The notes below the pieces were generated by a model that was not told the DNA's origin, ran no database searches, and saw only the letters and a program-made list of their open reading frames with translations. From Pseudoxanthomonas sp. (GTDB lineage: Bacteria; Pseudomonadota; Gammaproteobacteria; Xanthomonadales; Xanthomonadaceae): a stretch of DNA of 64,000 bases. The position numbers and the translations under genes were made by a program. The first letter of the stretch is position 1. The number at the start of each line of letters is the position of its first letter. Below are positions 1 to 8,922 of this stretch, piece by piece. The stretch spans positions 1 to 64,000 of the forward strand of contig NZ_PKDG01000008.1 of assembly GCF_002863005.1 (NCBI RefSeq), in the 5' to 3' direction.

Positions 1-1
1 C

Positions 2-397
2 GACAATGCGATCCGCTACGACCGCAGCCGCGGCGGCGTGGACCCCGTGCGCACGGATCTCTCCGCCACGCTCTTCCTGAGTGCACCGGAAGACTACGAC
101 GGCGGCGAACTGATCATCGAGGACACCTTCGGCACCCAAAGCGTGAAGCTTCCGGCCGGACACATGGTGCTCTACCCCGGCACCAGCCTGCACCGGGTGA
201 CGCCGGTGACGCGCGGCGCGCGCGTGGCTTCGTTCTTCTGGCTGCAGAGCATGGTGCGCGACGATGGCCACCGCAGGCTGATGTTCGAGCTGGATGTCTC
301 CATCCGTCGCCTGACCGCCGACGTGCCCGAGCACCCTGCGCTGGTGCAGCTGACGGGCGTGTACCACAACCTGCTGCGGCAATGGGCGGAGGCCTGA
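2..397 (+). CDS. piuC: PKHD-type Fe(II)/2-oxoglutarate hydroxylase, PiuC/YbiX family (5' truncated)
   Basis: This is the C-terminal 131 residues of a PiuC/YbiX dioxygenase cut by the window edge. The first full codons read DNAIRYD, so the opening Asp is probably the Asp of the HxD iron motif, with its His just outside the window. The motif [12 protein letters not shown] supplies the distal iron His and the Arg that contacts 2-oxoglutarate, and [12 protein letters not shown] is a typical C-terminal signature. Family members sit next to TonB-dependent receptors and are iron regulated. That fits the Fur-like site and receptor downstream. The substrate is not established for the family, and a role in siderophore or receptor handling is inference. 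Confidence 0.93.
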   Translation, partial: DNAIRYDRSRGGVDPVRTDLSATLFLSAPEDYDGGELIIEDTFGTQSVKLPAGHMVLYPGTSLHRVTPVTRGARVASFFWLQSMVRDDGHRRLMFELDVSIRRLTADVPEHPALVQLTGVYHNLLRQWAEA

Positions 398-427
398 CCG
401 ATCCAAACAAGATCCATCCTTGTTTGC

Positions 428-452
428 ATTTGATAAGTATTCTCATTTAAGA
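428..452. promoter_or_regulatory. Putative Fur box upstream of the small ORF and TonB receptor
   Basis: The stretch TTGATAAGTATTCTCATTTA is AT-rich within GC-rich surroundings. Its reverse strand reads as AATGAGAAT plus an imperfect half-repeat ACTTATCA, which resembles overlapping Fur heptamers. It lies just after the piuC stop and before the iron-uptake genes. Assignment rests on motif resemblance and context. Confidence 0.6.
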
Positions 453-475
453 TTCGCCGTGTCCGGTGGGCCGCC

Positions 476-955
476 ATGGCTCGCCGCCGGGGAAGTCAGG
501 TGTTCCAAGCATTCGCCTCCATCGTCGGACAGAGCCGCGCGCCACAGGCCCGCGCGGGACTGTACTGCCGTCTGCTGGGCCTGCTGGCGATCGTGCTCTT
601 CCATGCCGCGATCAGCCTTTCGCTGGGAAGTGGCCATGTCAAAGCCTTGGACGCCGCCGGGTCCGGCACGCGGATAACACTCGCAATCGCTGCGGAGGAC
701 GGTGATCCGCCACCGGTGATGCCGTATCGCGGACCGCACCTGAAGAAGCCTCGTGTCAGCGCGCTGAAGGTCTGGACTGGGTCCGCCTCCCGCGCTGCCG
801 CGCCGGCGCCGGCATTCCTGGCCGGCCACGCTCTCAGCGTTTCGTCCGAAGGAACGCGAGCGTCGAGCGCACCTCTGTCGAACACCACGCCGATGCTTCG
901 GTCCGACGCCACACGGCGCCTGCATCCCGGCCAGGCGCCACCGCGCGTCGCCTGA
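476..955 (+). CDS. Hypothetical protein with one hydrophobic segment, upstream of TonB receptor
   Basis: This 159-residue reading frame fills the 650 bp between piuC and the receptor, about 25 bp after a Fur-like site. A hydrophobic stretch near residues 29-50 (CRLLGLLAIVLFHAAISL) could be a membrane segment or uncleaved signal, followed by a Ser/Ala/Pro-rich tail without recognisable domains. The start is an ATG without a convincing ribosome binding site. I do not recognise a family. It may be a small iron-regulated membrane protein or a chance frame in GC-rich DNA, because long antisense frames also cover this stretch. Confidence 0.4.
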   Translation: MARRRGSQVFQAFASIVGQSRAPQARAGLYCRLLGLLAIVLFHAAISLSLGSGHVKALDAAGSGTRITLAIAAEDGDPPPVMPYRGPHLKKPRVSALKVWTGSASRAAAPAPAFLAGHALSVSSEGTRASSAPLSNTTPMLRSDATRRLHPGQAPPRVA

Positions 956-1047
956 TCTTCGCCGGCCGTGCGAGGCACGGCGGCCCGGTCCGCGTCGCGC
1001 CATTGCCCGCGTGATGCGCCTCCTTCTTCATCCCTGCGAAACCCGTC

Positions 1048-3429
1048 ATGAACCTCTCTTGCAGCTCCCTGCAGGCGCCGCCGCGCCACACCCGCCTTGC
1101 ACTCGCCCTTGTCGTCCTGGTGTGCGCGCCCGCGCTGGCCCAGCCCGTGCCTGAGGGCGCGGCGGAGGCCACCGAACTCGACGCCGTGGTCGTCACCGCA
1201 TCCGGTTTCGAGCAGAAGATCACCGATGCGCCCGCGAGCATCAGCGTGATCACCGCCGAAGAACTGCGGCAGCGCCCCTACATCACGCTGATCGACGCCG
1301 TGCGCGACCTGGAAGGCGTGGACGTCGGCGAAACCTCGGACAAGACCGGGCAGAAGACGATCAGCATCCGCGGCATGGGGCCGGACTACACGCTGATCCT
1401 CATCGACGGCAAGCGCCAGAACAATCATGGCGACATCTACCCGAACTCGTTCGGCGGCAACCAGTTCAACCACATTCCGCCGCTGGACATGATCCAGCGC
1501 ATCGAAGTCATCCGCGGTCCCGCCTCGACGCTGTACGGCGCCGATGCGCTGGGCGGCGTGATCAACATCATCACCCGCAAGGTCTCGGATCGCTGGCGCG
1601 GCTCGGCCACGCTCGGCCACGGCATCCAGGAGAACAGCGATTTCGGCAGCGACACCACGCTCGACTTCGCGCTGATGGGACCCCTGCTGCAGGATCGCCT
1701 GGGCGTTGGCGTACGCGGCTCCTGGTATGAGCGCAATGCGTCGACGCCGGAGTACGAAACGATCACCGCGCCGGATGGCACGGTGTTCGAACGCGCGCTG
1801 GGCTTCGGAGGTGGCGGCAAGACCGTGGACAACACCAACAAGAGCGCGGGGATCACGCTGAGCTGGACGCCGACGGATCTCCAGAGCGTCACCTTCGACT
1901 ACGACACCTCCGAACAGGTCTACGACAACACGCCCTACATCAACAACCTGGGCACGGAAACATATCCGCTGGGTACCGTGGATGGCCTGGCAGGCATCTG
2001 GCGTGCGGCGCCGCAGGTAGGCTACGCGGCCGACCAGGAGTTCACGCGCGACCAGTGGTCGGTCACGCACAACGGCCAGTGGGCCTTCGGCACCAGCTTC
2101 GTGTCGCTGGCGCACATCGACACCGGCAATCATGGACGCACCCTCCCCTTCACGGTGGCCGAGCGCCTGCTGCACCGTGACATCTACTGCAACAACGCGG
2201 CCACCTGCGCCACCGGCCCTTACGCCGGGCAGACGCGCGCGCAACGCCAGCAGTTGGCCCTCGCGACGTTCCTGCCTCGTCCGAAACGCACCATGGAGAG
2301 CAGCCAGTACACGCTGGACGCAAAGCTGGATTTCGCTGTCGGTGACGCACATCGATTCATCGTCGGAAGCCAGGTCATCGACGGTGAACTGCAGGACGGC
2401 GTCTTCGGCATGGAAGGGGGCGGCGATGGCGCCGGTACCGTACAGGAACACAAGATGTGGTCGCTGTTTGCGGAGGACAACTGGACGCCGATCGAGAGGC
2501 TCACCATCACACTGGGTCTGCGCCATGACGACCACAACGTGTTCGGCGGCCAGTTGAGTCCCCGTGCCTATGCCGTATGGGATGTCAGCAGCGCATGGAC
2601 CCTGAAGGGCGGCGTCAGCACGGGCTTCAAGACCCCCAAGACGACCGACCTTTACGACGGCGTCACCGGATTCGGGGGCCAGGGCACCACGCCCTTCGTC
2701 GGCAACCCGGACCTGCAGCCCGAAACCAGCGTCAACAGCGAAATCGCATTGTACTGGACCTCGCCGGACGACGCGCACAACTTCAACATCACCATGTTCC
2801 GCAACGACTTCGACGACAAGATCGCGCGCGGCGAGACCAGCCTGAGCTGCGAGCAGACGGGGGGCGTCCGCCCCTGCGCCAACCTGGGGGACTACGCGCT
2901 GCTGGGTTACACCACGTATGCGCAGAACATCAATATCGACGAAGTGCGCATCCAGGGCGTCGAGATCGCAGGCCGTTGGGGCATCAGTGACAGCCTCTCA
3001 CTGCGCGCCAACTACACGTTTACCGACAGCGAGCAGCTGAGTGGAGCGCAGAAGGGCCTGCCCCTCACCAACACCGCGCGCCACATGGCCAATGCCAGCC
3101 TGAACTGGCAGGCGACCGACGCGTTCAGCATGCAGTTGCTGGCGGAGGCCCGCTCGAGGCGCTACCGCGACACCCTCAACGGCGTGCGCCGCGACTACCA
3201 GGACTACACCGTGCTGCACCTGGGGGCGCAGTACCGCTTCAACGAACACGTGTCGCTGTCCGGCCGCATCAACAATCTGCTCGACGAGGACTTCACCACG
3301 TTCCAGACCGTCTTCACCGACCTCGATAACGACGGCATCTACACCTCCAACGAAGTGTCCTACCTCGACGATTACAACAACAAGGACAAGTCACGGAACC
3401 TGTGGCTGAGCCTCAACGTCAGCTTCTGA
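1048..3429 (+). CDS. TonB-dependent siderophore receptor (FepA/CirA-like)
   Basis: This outer-membrane receptor of 793 residues is predicted to import a ferric siderophore using TonB energy. A signal peptide ends near residue 31 (APALA-Q). It is followed by a TonB-box-like DAVVVTAS, a plug domain (residues about 55-165) with the signatures SIRGMG, LILIDGKRQ and GPASTLYGADALGGVINI, and a large beta barrel. Barrel repeats include TGFKTPKTTDLYDG and NNLLDEDF, and the protein ends in a terminal Phe (SLNVSF). Plug sequence and length resemble the FepA/CirA/IrgA group. The receptor is flanked by Fur-like sites and precedes a predicted reductase cluster, pointing to iron. The exact ligand cannot be read from sequence. 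Confidence 0.95.
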   Translation: MNLSCSSLQAPPRHTRLALALVVLVCAPALAQPVPEGAAEATELDAVVVTASGFEQKITDAPASISVITAEELRQRPYITLIDAVRDLEGVDVGETSDKTGQKTISIRGMGPDYTLILIDGKRQNNHGDIYPNSFGGNQFNHIPPLDMIQRIEVIRGPASTLYGADALGGVINIITRKVSDRWRGSATLGHGIQENSDFGSDTTLDFALMGPLLQDRLGVGVRGSWYERNASTPEYETITAPDGTVFERALGFGGGGKTVDNTNKSAGITLSWTPTDLQSVTFDYDTSEQVYDNTPYINNLGTETYPLGTVDGLAGIWRAAPQVGYAADQEFTRDQWSVTHNGQWAFGTSFVSLAHIDTGNHGRTLPFTVAERLLHRDIYCNNAATCATGPYAGQTRAQRQQLALATFLPRPKRTMESSQYTLDAKLDFAVGDAHRFIVGSQVIDGELQDGVFGMEGGGDGAGTVQEHKMWSLFAEDNWTPIERLTITLGLRHDDHNVFGGQLSPRAYAVWDVSSAWTLKGGVSTGFKTPKTTDLYDGVTGFGGQGTTPFVGNPDLQPETSVNSEIALYWTSPDDAHNFNITMFRNDFDDKIARGETSLSCEQTGGVRPCANLGDYALLGYTTYAQNINIDEVRIQGVEIAGRWGISDSLSLRANYTFTDSEQLSGAQKGLPLTNTARHMANASLNWQATDAFSMQLLAEARSRRYRDTLNGVRRDYQDYTVLHLGAQYRFNEHVSLSGRINNLLDEDFTTFQTVFTDLDNDGIYTSNEVSYLDDYNNKDKSRNLWLSLNVSF

Positions 3430-3472
3430 CGTGCGAGCGCGTGCGCGGTCGTGTCCGCCGCGAACGCCAGTC

Positions 3473-3492
3473 AATTGAGAGCGATTCTCATC
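3473..3492. promoter_or_regulatory. Putative Fur box before the PepSY/DUF2271/ApbE cluster
   Basis: The core TGAGAGCGATTCTCA (3476-3490) is a near-palindrome with TGAGA and TCTCA arms, the classic shape of a 7-1-7 Fur heptamer pair. It lies about 45 bp before the TTG start of the PepSY gene, a good position for an operator over that promoter. Confidence 0.7.
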
Positions 3493-3535
3493 TGTGATGT
3501 AATGGTCGCCCGCTTCATCTGCGCCGAGAAAGCCG

Positions 3536-4171
3536 TTGTCCCCTTCCGCCTCCCCTGCCCTCCCGCAACAGCGCCGCGGCTTCTGGCTGCGCACGTTGCA
3601 CCAATGGCACTGGATCAGCTCGGCCGTCTGCCTGATCGGCATGCTGCTGTTCGCGATCACCGGGATCACGCTGAACCACGCATCGAAGATCGAAGCCACA
3701 CCCGACGTCGAGAACATCACGACGACCGTGCCCGCCCCGATCCTTGCGGCACTTGGCGACCGTCAGGAGGGGAATGCGCCCCTGCCAGCCACCGTCGCGA
3801 GGTGGCTGGAAAAGGAGCTGTCGGTCGCCATCGGCACGCGACCGGCTGAATGGTCGGACGTGGAGCTCTACCTCTCCATGCCCGGCCCCGGCAGCGATGC
3901 CTGGTTGAGCATCGACAGCGAAACCGGCGCCGTGGAATACGAGCGGACCGACCGCGGCTGGATTTCCTATTTCAACGATCTCCACAAGGGCCGCAACGCC
4001 GGGCCGGCATGGGGATGGTTCCTGGACATCTTCGCCGTGGCCTGCCTGGTGTTCTGCATCACCGGGCTGTTCCTGCTGTACCTCCATGGCAGGCAGCGCA
4101 GCATGACCTGGCCGATGGTCGGGCTCGGCCTGCTGGTGCCCCTGCTCATTGCGCTGCTCTTCATCCACTGA
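3536..4171 (+). CDS. PepSY-associated TM domain protein (putative transmembrane electron carrier)
   Basis: This 211-residue inner-membrane protein has a TTG start preceded by GAGAAA. It has three predicted membrane helices, at residues about 26-47, 161-183 and 191-210. Between helices 1 and 2 lies a roughly 110-residue periplasmic PepSY-like region with the motif [11 protein letters not shown]. Histidines H22, H25 and H48 at helix 1, H150 in DLHKGRNAG, and H184 at the end of helix 2 are placed like heme ligands in PepSY_TM reductases. It is the first gene after a Fur-like site and is followed closely by DUF2271, DUF4198, apbE and a flavodoxin reductase. Moving electrons across the membrane for ferric-siderophore reduction is inferred. 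Confidence 0.85.
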   Translation: MSPSASPALPQQRRGFWLRTLHQWHWISSAVCLIGMLLFAITGITLNHASKIEATPDVENITTTVPAPILAALGDRQEGNAPLPATVARWLEKELSVAIGTRPAEWSDVELYLSMPGPGSDAWLSIDSETGAVEYERTDRGWISYFNDLHKGRNAGPAWGWFLDIFAVACLVFCITGLFLLYLHGRQRSMTWPMVGLGLLVPLLIALLFIH

Positions 4172-4194
4172 CCCTCTTCCTTCCGGAAACCCGC

Positions 4195-4725
4195 ATGTCG
4201 AAGATCGCCGTCCACACCACCCTGACCATCGCGCTCAGCGGCCTGCTGGCCACGCCGGCCTACGCCGCCGCGCTTGACGTCACTGTCGAGATCCCCAAGC
4301 TCAATGTGGCCGAATACCACCGGCCTTATGTCGCCGTGTGGATCGAAGGCGCGGACCAGAAGGTCGCCGCCAACCTGTCGGTCTGGTACCAGCAGACGAG
4401 CAATTCGGAAGGCCATGGCACCAAATGGCTGCCCGACATGCGCCAGTGGTGGCGCAAGTCCGGGCGCTCTTTGCAGGTGCCGGTGGATGGCGTGACCGGA
4501 CCCACCAAGCCGGTCGGCAAGCACGCATTGAGCTTCAGCGACAAACAGCACCTGGCCAAGCTGGCGCCCGGCCAGTACACCCTGGTCGTCGAGGCCGCGC
4601 GCGAAGTCGGTGGCCGTGAACTGCTGAAGATTCCCTTCACCTGGCCCGCCAAGGGCGCAGCGCAGTCGGGCAAGGCGCAGGGCGCCACCGAACTGGGCGC
4701 CGTCACGCTGACGGTCAAGCCCTGA
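4195..4725 (+). CDS. DUF2271 domain periplasmic protein, candidate ApbE-flavinylated
   Basis: This 176-residue exported protein has a signal peptide ending near AYA-A (residue 24). The DUF2271 body carries the signature YVAVWIEG, then a Trp-rich stretch ([12 protein letters not shown], residues 77-88), and the sequence DGVTGPT at residues 98-104. That sequence resembles the D-G-x-T/S-G-A-T motif whose last Thr receives FMN from ApbE; Pro replaces Ala here. The apbE gene lies two genes downstream in the same cluster. A periplasmic flavin carrier receiving electrons from the PepSY protein is inferred from motif and neighbours. The ATG chosen begins the signal peptide 23 bp after the previous stop. 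Confidence 0.88.
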   Translation: MSKIAVHTTLTIALSGLLATPAYAAALDVTVEIPKLNVAEYHRPYVAVWIEGADQKVAANLSVWYQQTSNSEGHGTKWLPDMRQWWRKSGRSLQVPVDGVTGPTKPVGKHALSFSDKQHLAKLAPGQYTLVVEAAREVGGRELLKIPFTWPAKGAAQSGKAQGATELGAVTLTVKP

Positions 4726-4754
4726 TCCTTTCCCTCTATCCGCTGGAGATTCCG

Positions 4755-5567
4755 ATGAAGCGTTCCCTCGCCGTAGCCATCGTCCTGGCCTCCGCCATTC
4801 CCGCCAGTGCGCTGGCGCACAAGGCGTGGCTGCAACCCTCGCAGACTGTCATCGCCGGTACCAACCCATGGATCACGGTCGATGCCGCGGTGTCCAATGA
4901 CCTCTTCTACTTCAACCACGTACCGCTGCGCACCGAAGGCCTGGTCATCACCGCGCCGGATGGGTCTACTGTCGAGGCGCAGAACCTGGCGACGGGCAAG
5001 TACCGCACCGTGTTCGACGTCGAGCTGAAACAGCAAGGCACTTATCGCATCGCGACCGTCAACAGGAACCTGATGGTTCGCTGGGAAGGCGCCGACGGCA
5101 AGCCGGGCGGCCTGCGCGGCGCGAAGCCGGAAGACCTGGCCACCAAGGTGCCGAAGGATGCGAAGAACCTGCAGGTGTCGGAATCGATCGGCCGCATCGA
5201 GACGTTCGTGACCAACGGTTCGCCGAACGACACCGCGCTGAAGGCCACGGGCACGGGCATCGAACTGGTGCCGGTCACGCATCCCAACGACCTGTTCGCC
5301 GGTGAGGCCGCCACGTTCAGGATGCTGGTGGACGGCAAGCCCGCCGCGGGGCTGGAGTTCGAGATCACCCGCGGCGGAACGCGCTACCGGAACGCGCAGG
5401 AGGAGATCAAGGTCACCACCAACGGCGACGGCGAGTTCAGCGTGACCTGGCCGGAAGCCGGCATGTACTGGCTGGAAACCGGCACCCAGGACGACAAGAC
5501 CACGGTGCCGCAGGCCAAGCAGCGCCGCCTGAGCTATGTCGCCACGCTGGAAGTGCTGCCGCAATAA
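4755..5567 (+). CDS. DUF4198 domain periplasmic protein
   Basis: This 270-residue exported protein has a signal peptide cleaved after ALA (residue 21). The mature protein would begin HKAWLQPS, as in many DUF4198 members where an N-terminal His could bind metal. The rest is predicted beta-rich, with an Ig-like C-terminal part ([19 protein letters not shown]). DUF4198 proteins are related to periplasmic parts of metal uptake systems and recur beside DUF2271, PepSY_TM and TonB receptors. The start has a GGAGATTCCG ribosome site. A periplasmic metal or siderophore binding role within the iron cluster is inferred. Confidence 0.87.
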   Translation: MKRSLAVAIVLASAIPASALAHKAWLQPSQTVIAGTNPWITVDAAVSNDLFYFNHVPLRTEGLVITAPDGSTVEAQNLATGKYRTVFDVELKQQGTYRIATVNRNLMVRWEGADGKPGGLRGAKPEDLATKVPKDAKNLQVSESIGRIETFVTNGSPNDTALKATGTGIELVPVTHPNDLFAGEAATFRMLVDGKPAAGLEFEITRGGTRYRNAQEEIKVTTNGDGEFSVTWPEAGMYWLETGTQDDKTTVPQAKQRRLSYVATLEVLPQ

Positions 5568-5612
5568 GCCGACCCCACGTTGCCGGACGCTCGTCCGACG
5601 TCGTGCATCGAC

Positions 5613-6605
5613 ATGAACATCCCCCTCTCTTCGCCTCCCGTTTCCCCGGCGCCCGTGCACGCATTGCGTGGGCATACCATGGGCACGACGTGGTCGGTCC
5701 AGTACGGCAGCGCGGTGCGTACCGATCCGCATGCGCTGCATGATGCGGTACAGGCGGAACTCGACCGCGTCGTGGCCCAGATGAGCACGTGGGAGGAAGA
5801 CGCGGACATCATGCGTTTCAACCGCTGTGCGCCCGGCCAATGGTTTGACCTGCAGGACGACCTGCTACGCGTGCTCGCTGCGGCATTCGATGTCGCAGCA
5901 CGCAGTGGAGGGGCATTCGATCCGACCGTATCGCCGCTCGTGGCGGTATGGGGCTTCGGCGCGCACGCCGGCCACCGCCGTCGTCCGGCGGACGTGGACC
6001 TGGTCGAGGCGCGCGCGAGGGTCGGCTGGCAACATCTGCGGCTCGACGCCGAGCAGCGCCGACTTCGCCAACCCGGTGGCGTGATGCTGGATCTGTCGGC
6101 CATCGCCAAGGGGTATGGCGTGGACCTGGTCGCCGGCCTGCTGCGGCGCCGCGGCATCGACGCCGCACTTGTCGAGGTCGGCGGCGAGCTGTACGGCTAC
6201 GGCCGGAAGCCGGATGGGCAGTCGTGGCGGGTACTGGTGGAATCGTCGCCCGACGAAGAAGCCGACAGCGAAGGCATGGCGCCGCGCGTGCTGAGGCTTG
6301 AGGGCGTTGCGGTCGCCACGTCCGGGGACCGTTGGCATGCCTATGCACAGGATGGTCGTCGTTACTCCCACACGATCGATCCGCGCAGTGGCGAACCGGT
6401 GACGGATGCCGCCGCTGCGGTGACCGTGGTCGCTGCCGATGCCATGCATGCCGACGCCTGGGCGACCGCGCTGACGGTGATGGGTCCCCATGAAGGCCAC
6501 GCGTTCGCGCTTCGGCATGGCCTGGCCGCGCGCTTCCTGCATCGCACTGCTGACGGTCTGCGGGAATCGTTGACGCCCGCCTTCGAACAGCATCTCGCGG
6601 CATGA
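5613..6605 (+). CDS. apbE: FAD:protein FMN transferase (ApbE)
   Basis: ApbE attaches FMN from FAD to a Thr of target proteins, usually in the periplasm. The sequence shows HTMGTTWSV near the N terminus, WGFGAHAG, the core LDLSAIAKGYGVD, EVGGELYGYG, YSHTIDPRSG and the metal-site region ADAWATALTVMG. An in-frame TTG at 5580 would add 11 residues; the ATG at 5613 is preferred. No clear signal peptide or lipobox is visible, unusual for a periplasmic ApbE, so it may act before export of its target. Its stop overlaps the next start by 4 bp. The likely substrate is the DUF2271 protein of the same cluster (inference). Confidence 0.93.
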   Translation: MNIPLSSPPVSPAPVHALRGHTMGTTWSVQYGSAVRTDPHALHDAVQAELDRVVAQMSTWEEDADIMRFNRCAPGQWFDLQDDLLRVLAAAFDVAARSGGAFDPTVSPLVAVWGFGAHAGHRRRPADVDLVEARARVGWQHLRLDAEQRRLRQPGGVMLDLSAIAKGYGVDLVAGLLRRRGIDAALVEVGGELYGYGRKPDGQSWRVLVESSPDEEADSEGMAPRVLRLEGVAVATSGDRWHAYAQDGRRYSHTIDPRSGEPVTDAAAAVTVVAADAMHADAWATALTVMGPHEGHAFALRHGLAARFLHRTADGLRESLTPAFEQHLAA

Positions 6606-8248
6606 GTGCGCCATCCGCCAGTGCGCGACGCAGCATCGCCCCCTTGGTCGGGAATGCATGTGCGATGGCGCTGCTGGTCGCATGCGCCTGGTGGCTCGGG
6701 GGCCTGCACGACGCCGAAGGGTGGCAGGCCATGCCGTCGACGATCCGGCGCCAAGCCGCCGTCGCGGCGGTGCTGGCGTATGCCGGCCTTGTTGCCGCGT
6801 GCCTGTACCGGGCGCGCGCCCGCGACCGCTCGGCGCGCCCTGCCCCGCGCGTTCCGCAGGATGCCATCTGGGTGGTGCATGCCAGCCAGACCGGCTTTGC
6901 GATGGAGCTGGCGGACCTGACGGCAGCGGCGCTTCGCAAGGGCGGCGTGAGCGTGCAGCGCGCCGCACTGGAACGCCTGGATGAAACGCGACTGGCCGGC
7001 ATCACGCGGGCCCTCTTCGTGGTCAGCACCACCGGGGAGGGGGATCCGCCCGACCCTGCACTCGGTTTCGTGCGACGGGTGATGCCACTGTCGCTGTCGC
7101 TGGACAACCTGCAGTACGCGGTGCTGGCGCTGGGCGACCGCGAGTACGACCACTTCTGTGCCTTCGGCCATCAGCTGGATGACTGGTTGCGGAAGCACCA
7201 TGCAAAACCGTTGTTCGATCTTATCGAAGTGGACAACGCCGACGACAGCGCATTGCGCCATTGGCAGCACCACATCGGCCAGCTCGGCAACGGGAACGAA
7301 GCGCCGGACTGGGCGCCGCCCCGCTACGGCTCGTGGCAGCTGCGGCACCGCGTCAACCTGAATCCGGGCAGCATGGGCGGGCCTGCTTTTCACCTCGTGC
7401 TGGAGCCAGCGGAGGGCGCCTTGCCGTCCTGGACGGCGGGAGACATCGCCGAGATCGGGCCGCGCCGCGCCGCGGGGGATGTCGAAGAGGTACTGCGCCG
7501 CATCGACAAGCCGGGCAATGCGAAGGTGCGCTGGCAGGACGAAGTGCAGCCGCTGGCATCCGTCCTGGCGCGCACCCGCTGGCCCGATCTTGCGACGATG
7601 TCCACCGCAACGGACGCACAGGCGCTGGCGGATGCCTGCACGCCGCTCCCGCACCGCGAGTACTCAATCGCCTCCCTTCCCGCAGATGGCGGCGTGCACC
7701 TGCTGGTACGCATGATGCAGCGCGCCGATGGCGTGCCTGGCCTGGGCAGCGGCTGGCTGTGCAGGTACGCACAGCCAGGGGATGCGATCGCCCTTCGCAT
7801 CCGGCGCAATCCGAACTTCCACCCACCCTCGCCTCACGTGCCGATGATCCTGATCGGCAACGGCACCGGCCTCGCCGGCCTGCGCGCCCACCTGCGGGCA
7901 CGCGTGCAAGCGGGTGCTGCGCGCAACTGGCTGCTGTTCGGTGAGCGCCAGCGCGCGCACGACTTCTTCCACGGAGATGAATTGCTGGCCTGGCAGGCGA
8001 ACGGAATGCTCGAGCATCTCGACCTGGCGTTTTCGCGCGATGGCAGTGAGCATCGCTATGTCCAGCATGCGTTGCTGGCACGCGCTGACCGGTTGCGGCA
8101 GTGGATTGCGGAAGGTGCCGTGGTTTACGTCTGCGGCAGCCTGGCCGGCATGGCCCCCGAGGTGGAGGCTGTGCTGTGCAGCCTTCTGGGCGAGGATCAT
8201 GTCGACATACTGCGCGCCGAGGGACGCTATCGCCGCGACGTGTACTGA
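6602..8248 (+). CDS. Membrane-anchored flavodoxin/ferredoxin-NADP reductase (sulfite reductase flavoprotein-like)
   Basis: This 548-residue diflavin reductase starts inside the apbE stop (ATGA overlap). Two N-terminal hydrophobic segments (about residues 15-34 and 48-66) anchor it in the inner membrane. A flavodoxin domain follows (residues 85-225: HASQTGFAMELA, STTGEGDPPD, LGDREYDHF). Next is a FAD domain with the REYSIASLP signature and an NADPH domain with LIGNGTGLAGLRAHL and VYVCGSLAGMAPEVE, ending in the aromatic Tyr typical of CysJ-like reductases. It should pass electrons from NADPH through FAD and FMN to a membrane partner, here most likely the PepSY protein. It is not a cysJ, because no cysI or cysH is nearby. 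Confidence 0.92.
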   Translation: MSAPSASARRSIAPLVGNACAMALLVACAWWLGGLHDAEGWQAMPSTIRRQAAVAAVLAYAGLVAACLYRARARDRSARPAPRVPQDAIWVVHASQTGFAMELADLTAAALRKGGVSVQRAALERLDETRLAGITRALFVVSTTGEGDPPDPALGFVRRVMPLSLSLDNLQYAVLALGDREYDHFCAFGHQLDDWLRKHHAKPLFDLIEVDNADDSALRHWQHHIGQLGNGNEAPDWAPPRYGSWQLRHRVNLNPGSMGGPAFHLVLEPAEGALPSWTAGDIAEIGPRRAAGDVEEVLRRIDKPGNAKVRWQDEVQPLASVLARTRWPDLATMSTATDAQALADACTPLPHREYSIASLPADGGVHLLVRMMQRADGVPGLGSGWLCRYAQPGDAIALRIRRNPNFHPPSPHVPMILIGNGTGLAGLRAHLRARVQAGAARNWLLFGERQRAHDFFHGDELLAWQANGMLEHLDLAFSRDGSEHRYVQHALLARADRLRQWIAEGAVVYVCGSLAGMAPEVEAVLCSLLGEDHVDILRAEGRYRRDVY

Positions 8249-8257
8249 CCCGTGGCC

Positions 8258-8848
8258 TCAGCCGGCGCCATCCTCGATGCGGATAGCCAGCAACTCCCCT
8301 CCCCCCTGGAGCGCGTAGCGCTCGCGGCCTTCGCCAGGCACCAGGATGGCCGTATCGCCGCTCCACAGCGGGCCCAGGCCACTGGCGTCATCGAAGGTCG
8401 CCTGGCCGGCGATCAGGTGGATGACCCAGTGCACGCCCGGCCGTGTGAAGAACAACATCGGCCCCACCAGCGGACGATGCAGCAGTTCGGCCCGCACGCG
8501 ACCGCGCCGCCACATCAGGTTGAAATCGTGCGTCACGCCATCGATCAGTTCGCCGGTGACGCTGTCTTCGCCGGCGAACCGCACGCGATCGTGCGGCGGC
8601 ATCACGTCGACCACCCGTCCATCGCCGAACCGCAGGCGCAGTCCGTTGCCGCGGAGCAGCACCAGTTCGCGTTCGATGCCGGGAAATGAAGAGAACGCCG
8701 CGTCATGCTCGATCTCAGCGATCGACAATCGCCAGTCCCACGCATCGCTGTCGGGAACCCGCAGGATCTCGCGCGTCCATCCGAGACCGTTCTTCCAGCG
8801 ATCACGACGGTACTCGTTCGCAGGAATGAGGCATGACGATGCCGGCAT
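8258..8848 (-). CDS. HutD/Ves family cupin-like protein
   Basis: This 196-residue protein of the HutD (DUF886) family converges on the reductase gene with only 9 bp between stops. Family signatures are NEYRRDRWKNGLGWTREI near the N terminus, WRLSIAEIEHDAAFSSFPGI, GLRLRFGDGR and the C-terminal GDTAILVPGEG. HutD proteins are bicupin-fold and linked to histidine use or its regulation, but no hut genes are in view. The E. coli homologue Ves is cold-induced with unclear activity. The family call is firm; the function is not. Confidence 0.9.
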   Translation of the reverse strand: MPASSCLIPANEYRRDRWKNGLGWTREILRVPDSDAWDWRLSIAEIEHDAAFSSFPGIERELVLLRGNGLRLRFGDGRVVDVMPPHDRVRFAGEDSVTGELIDGVTHDFNLMWRRGRVRAELLHRPLVGPMLFFTRPGVHWVIHLIAGQATFDDASGLGPLWSGDTAILVPGEGRERYALQGGGELLAIRIEDGAG

Positions 8849-8922
8849 GGTGTTTCCGTGTGAGGGCGCGGCGCGATTCTAGCCGGTCCCTCTGCCGGCT
8901 ACGCGAAGCGCGACCCGGAAAC

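Noticed and set aside
496-2778. 760-residue open frame on the minus strand
   Set aside because: It lies antisense to the TonB receptor, lacks any domain signature and is Arg/Ala/Val-rich, as expected for the opposite strand of a GC-rich gene.
3914-3934. Flavinylation site in the PepSY protein (DSETGAV)
   Set aside because: The position that would carry FMN is Val, not Thr or Ser. The sequence is the ordinary PepSY D-x-x-T-G motif.
6602-8248. cysJ of assimilatory sulfate reduction
   Set aside because: It has N-terminal membrane helices and iron-cluster neighbours, and no cysI or cysH is nearby, so a ferric or siderophore reductase role fits better.
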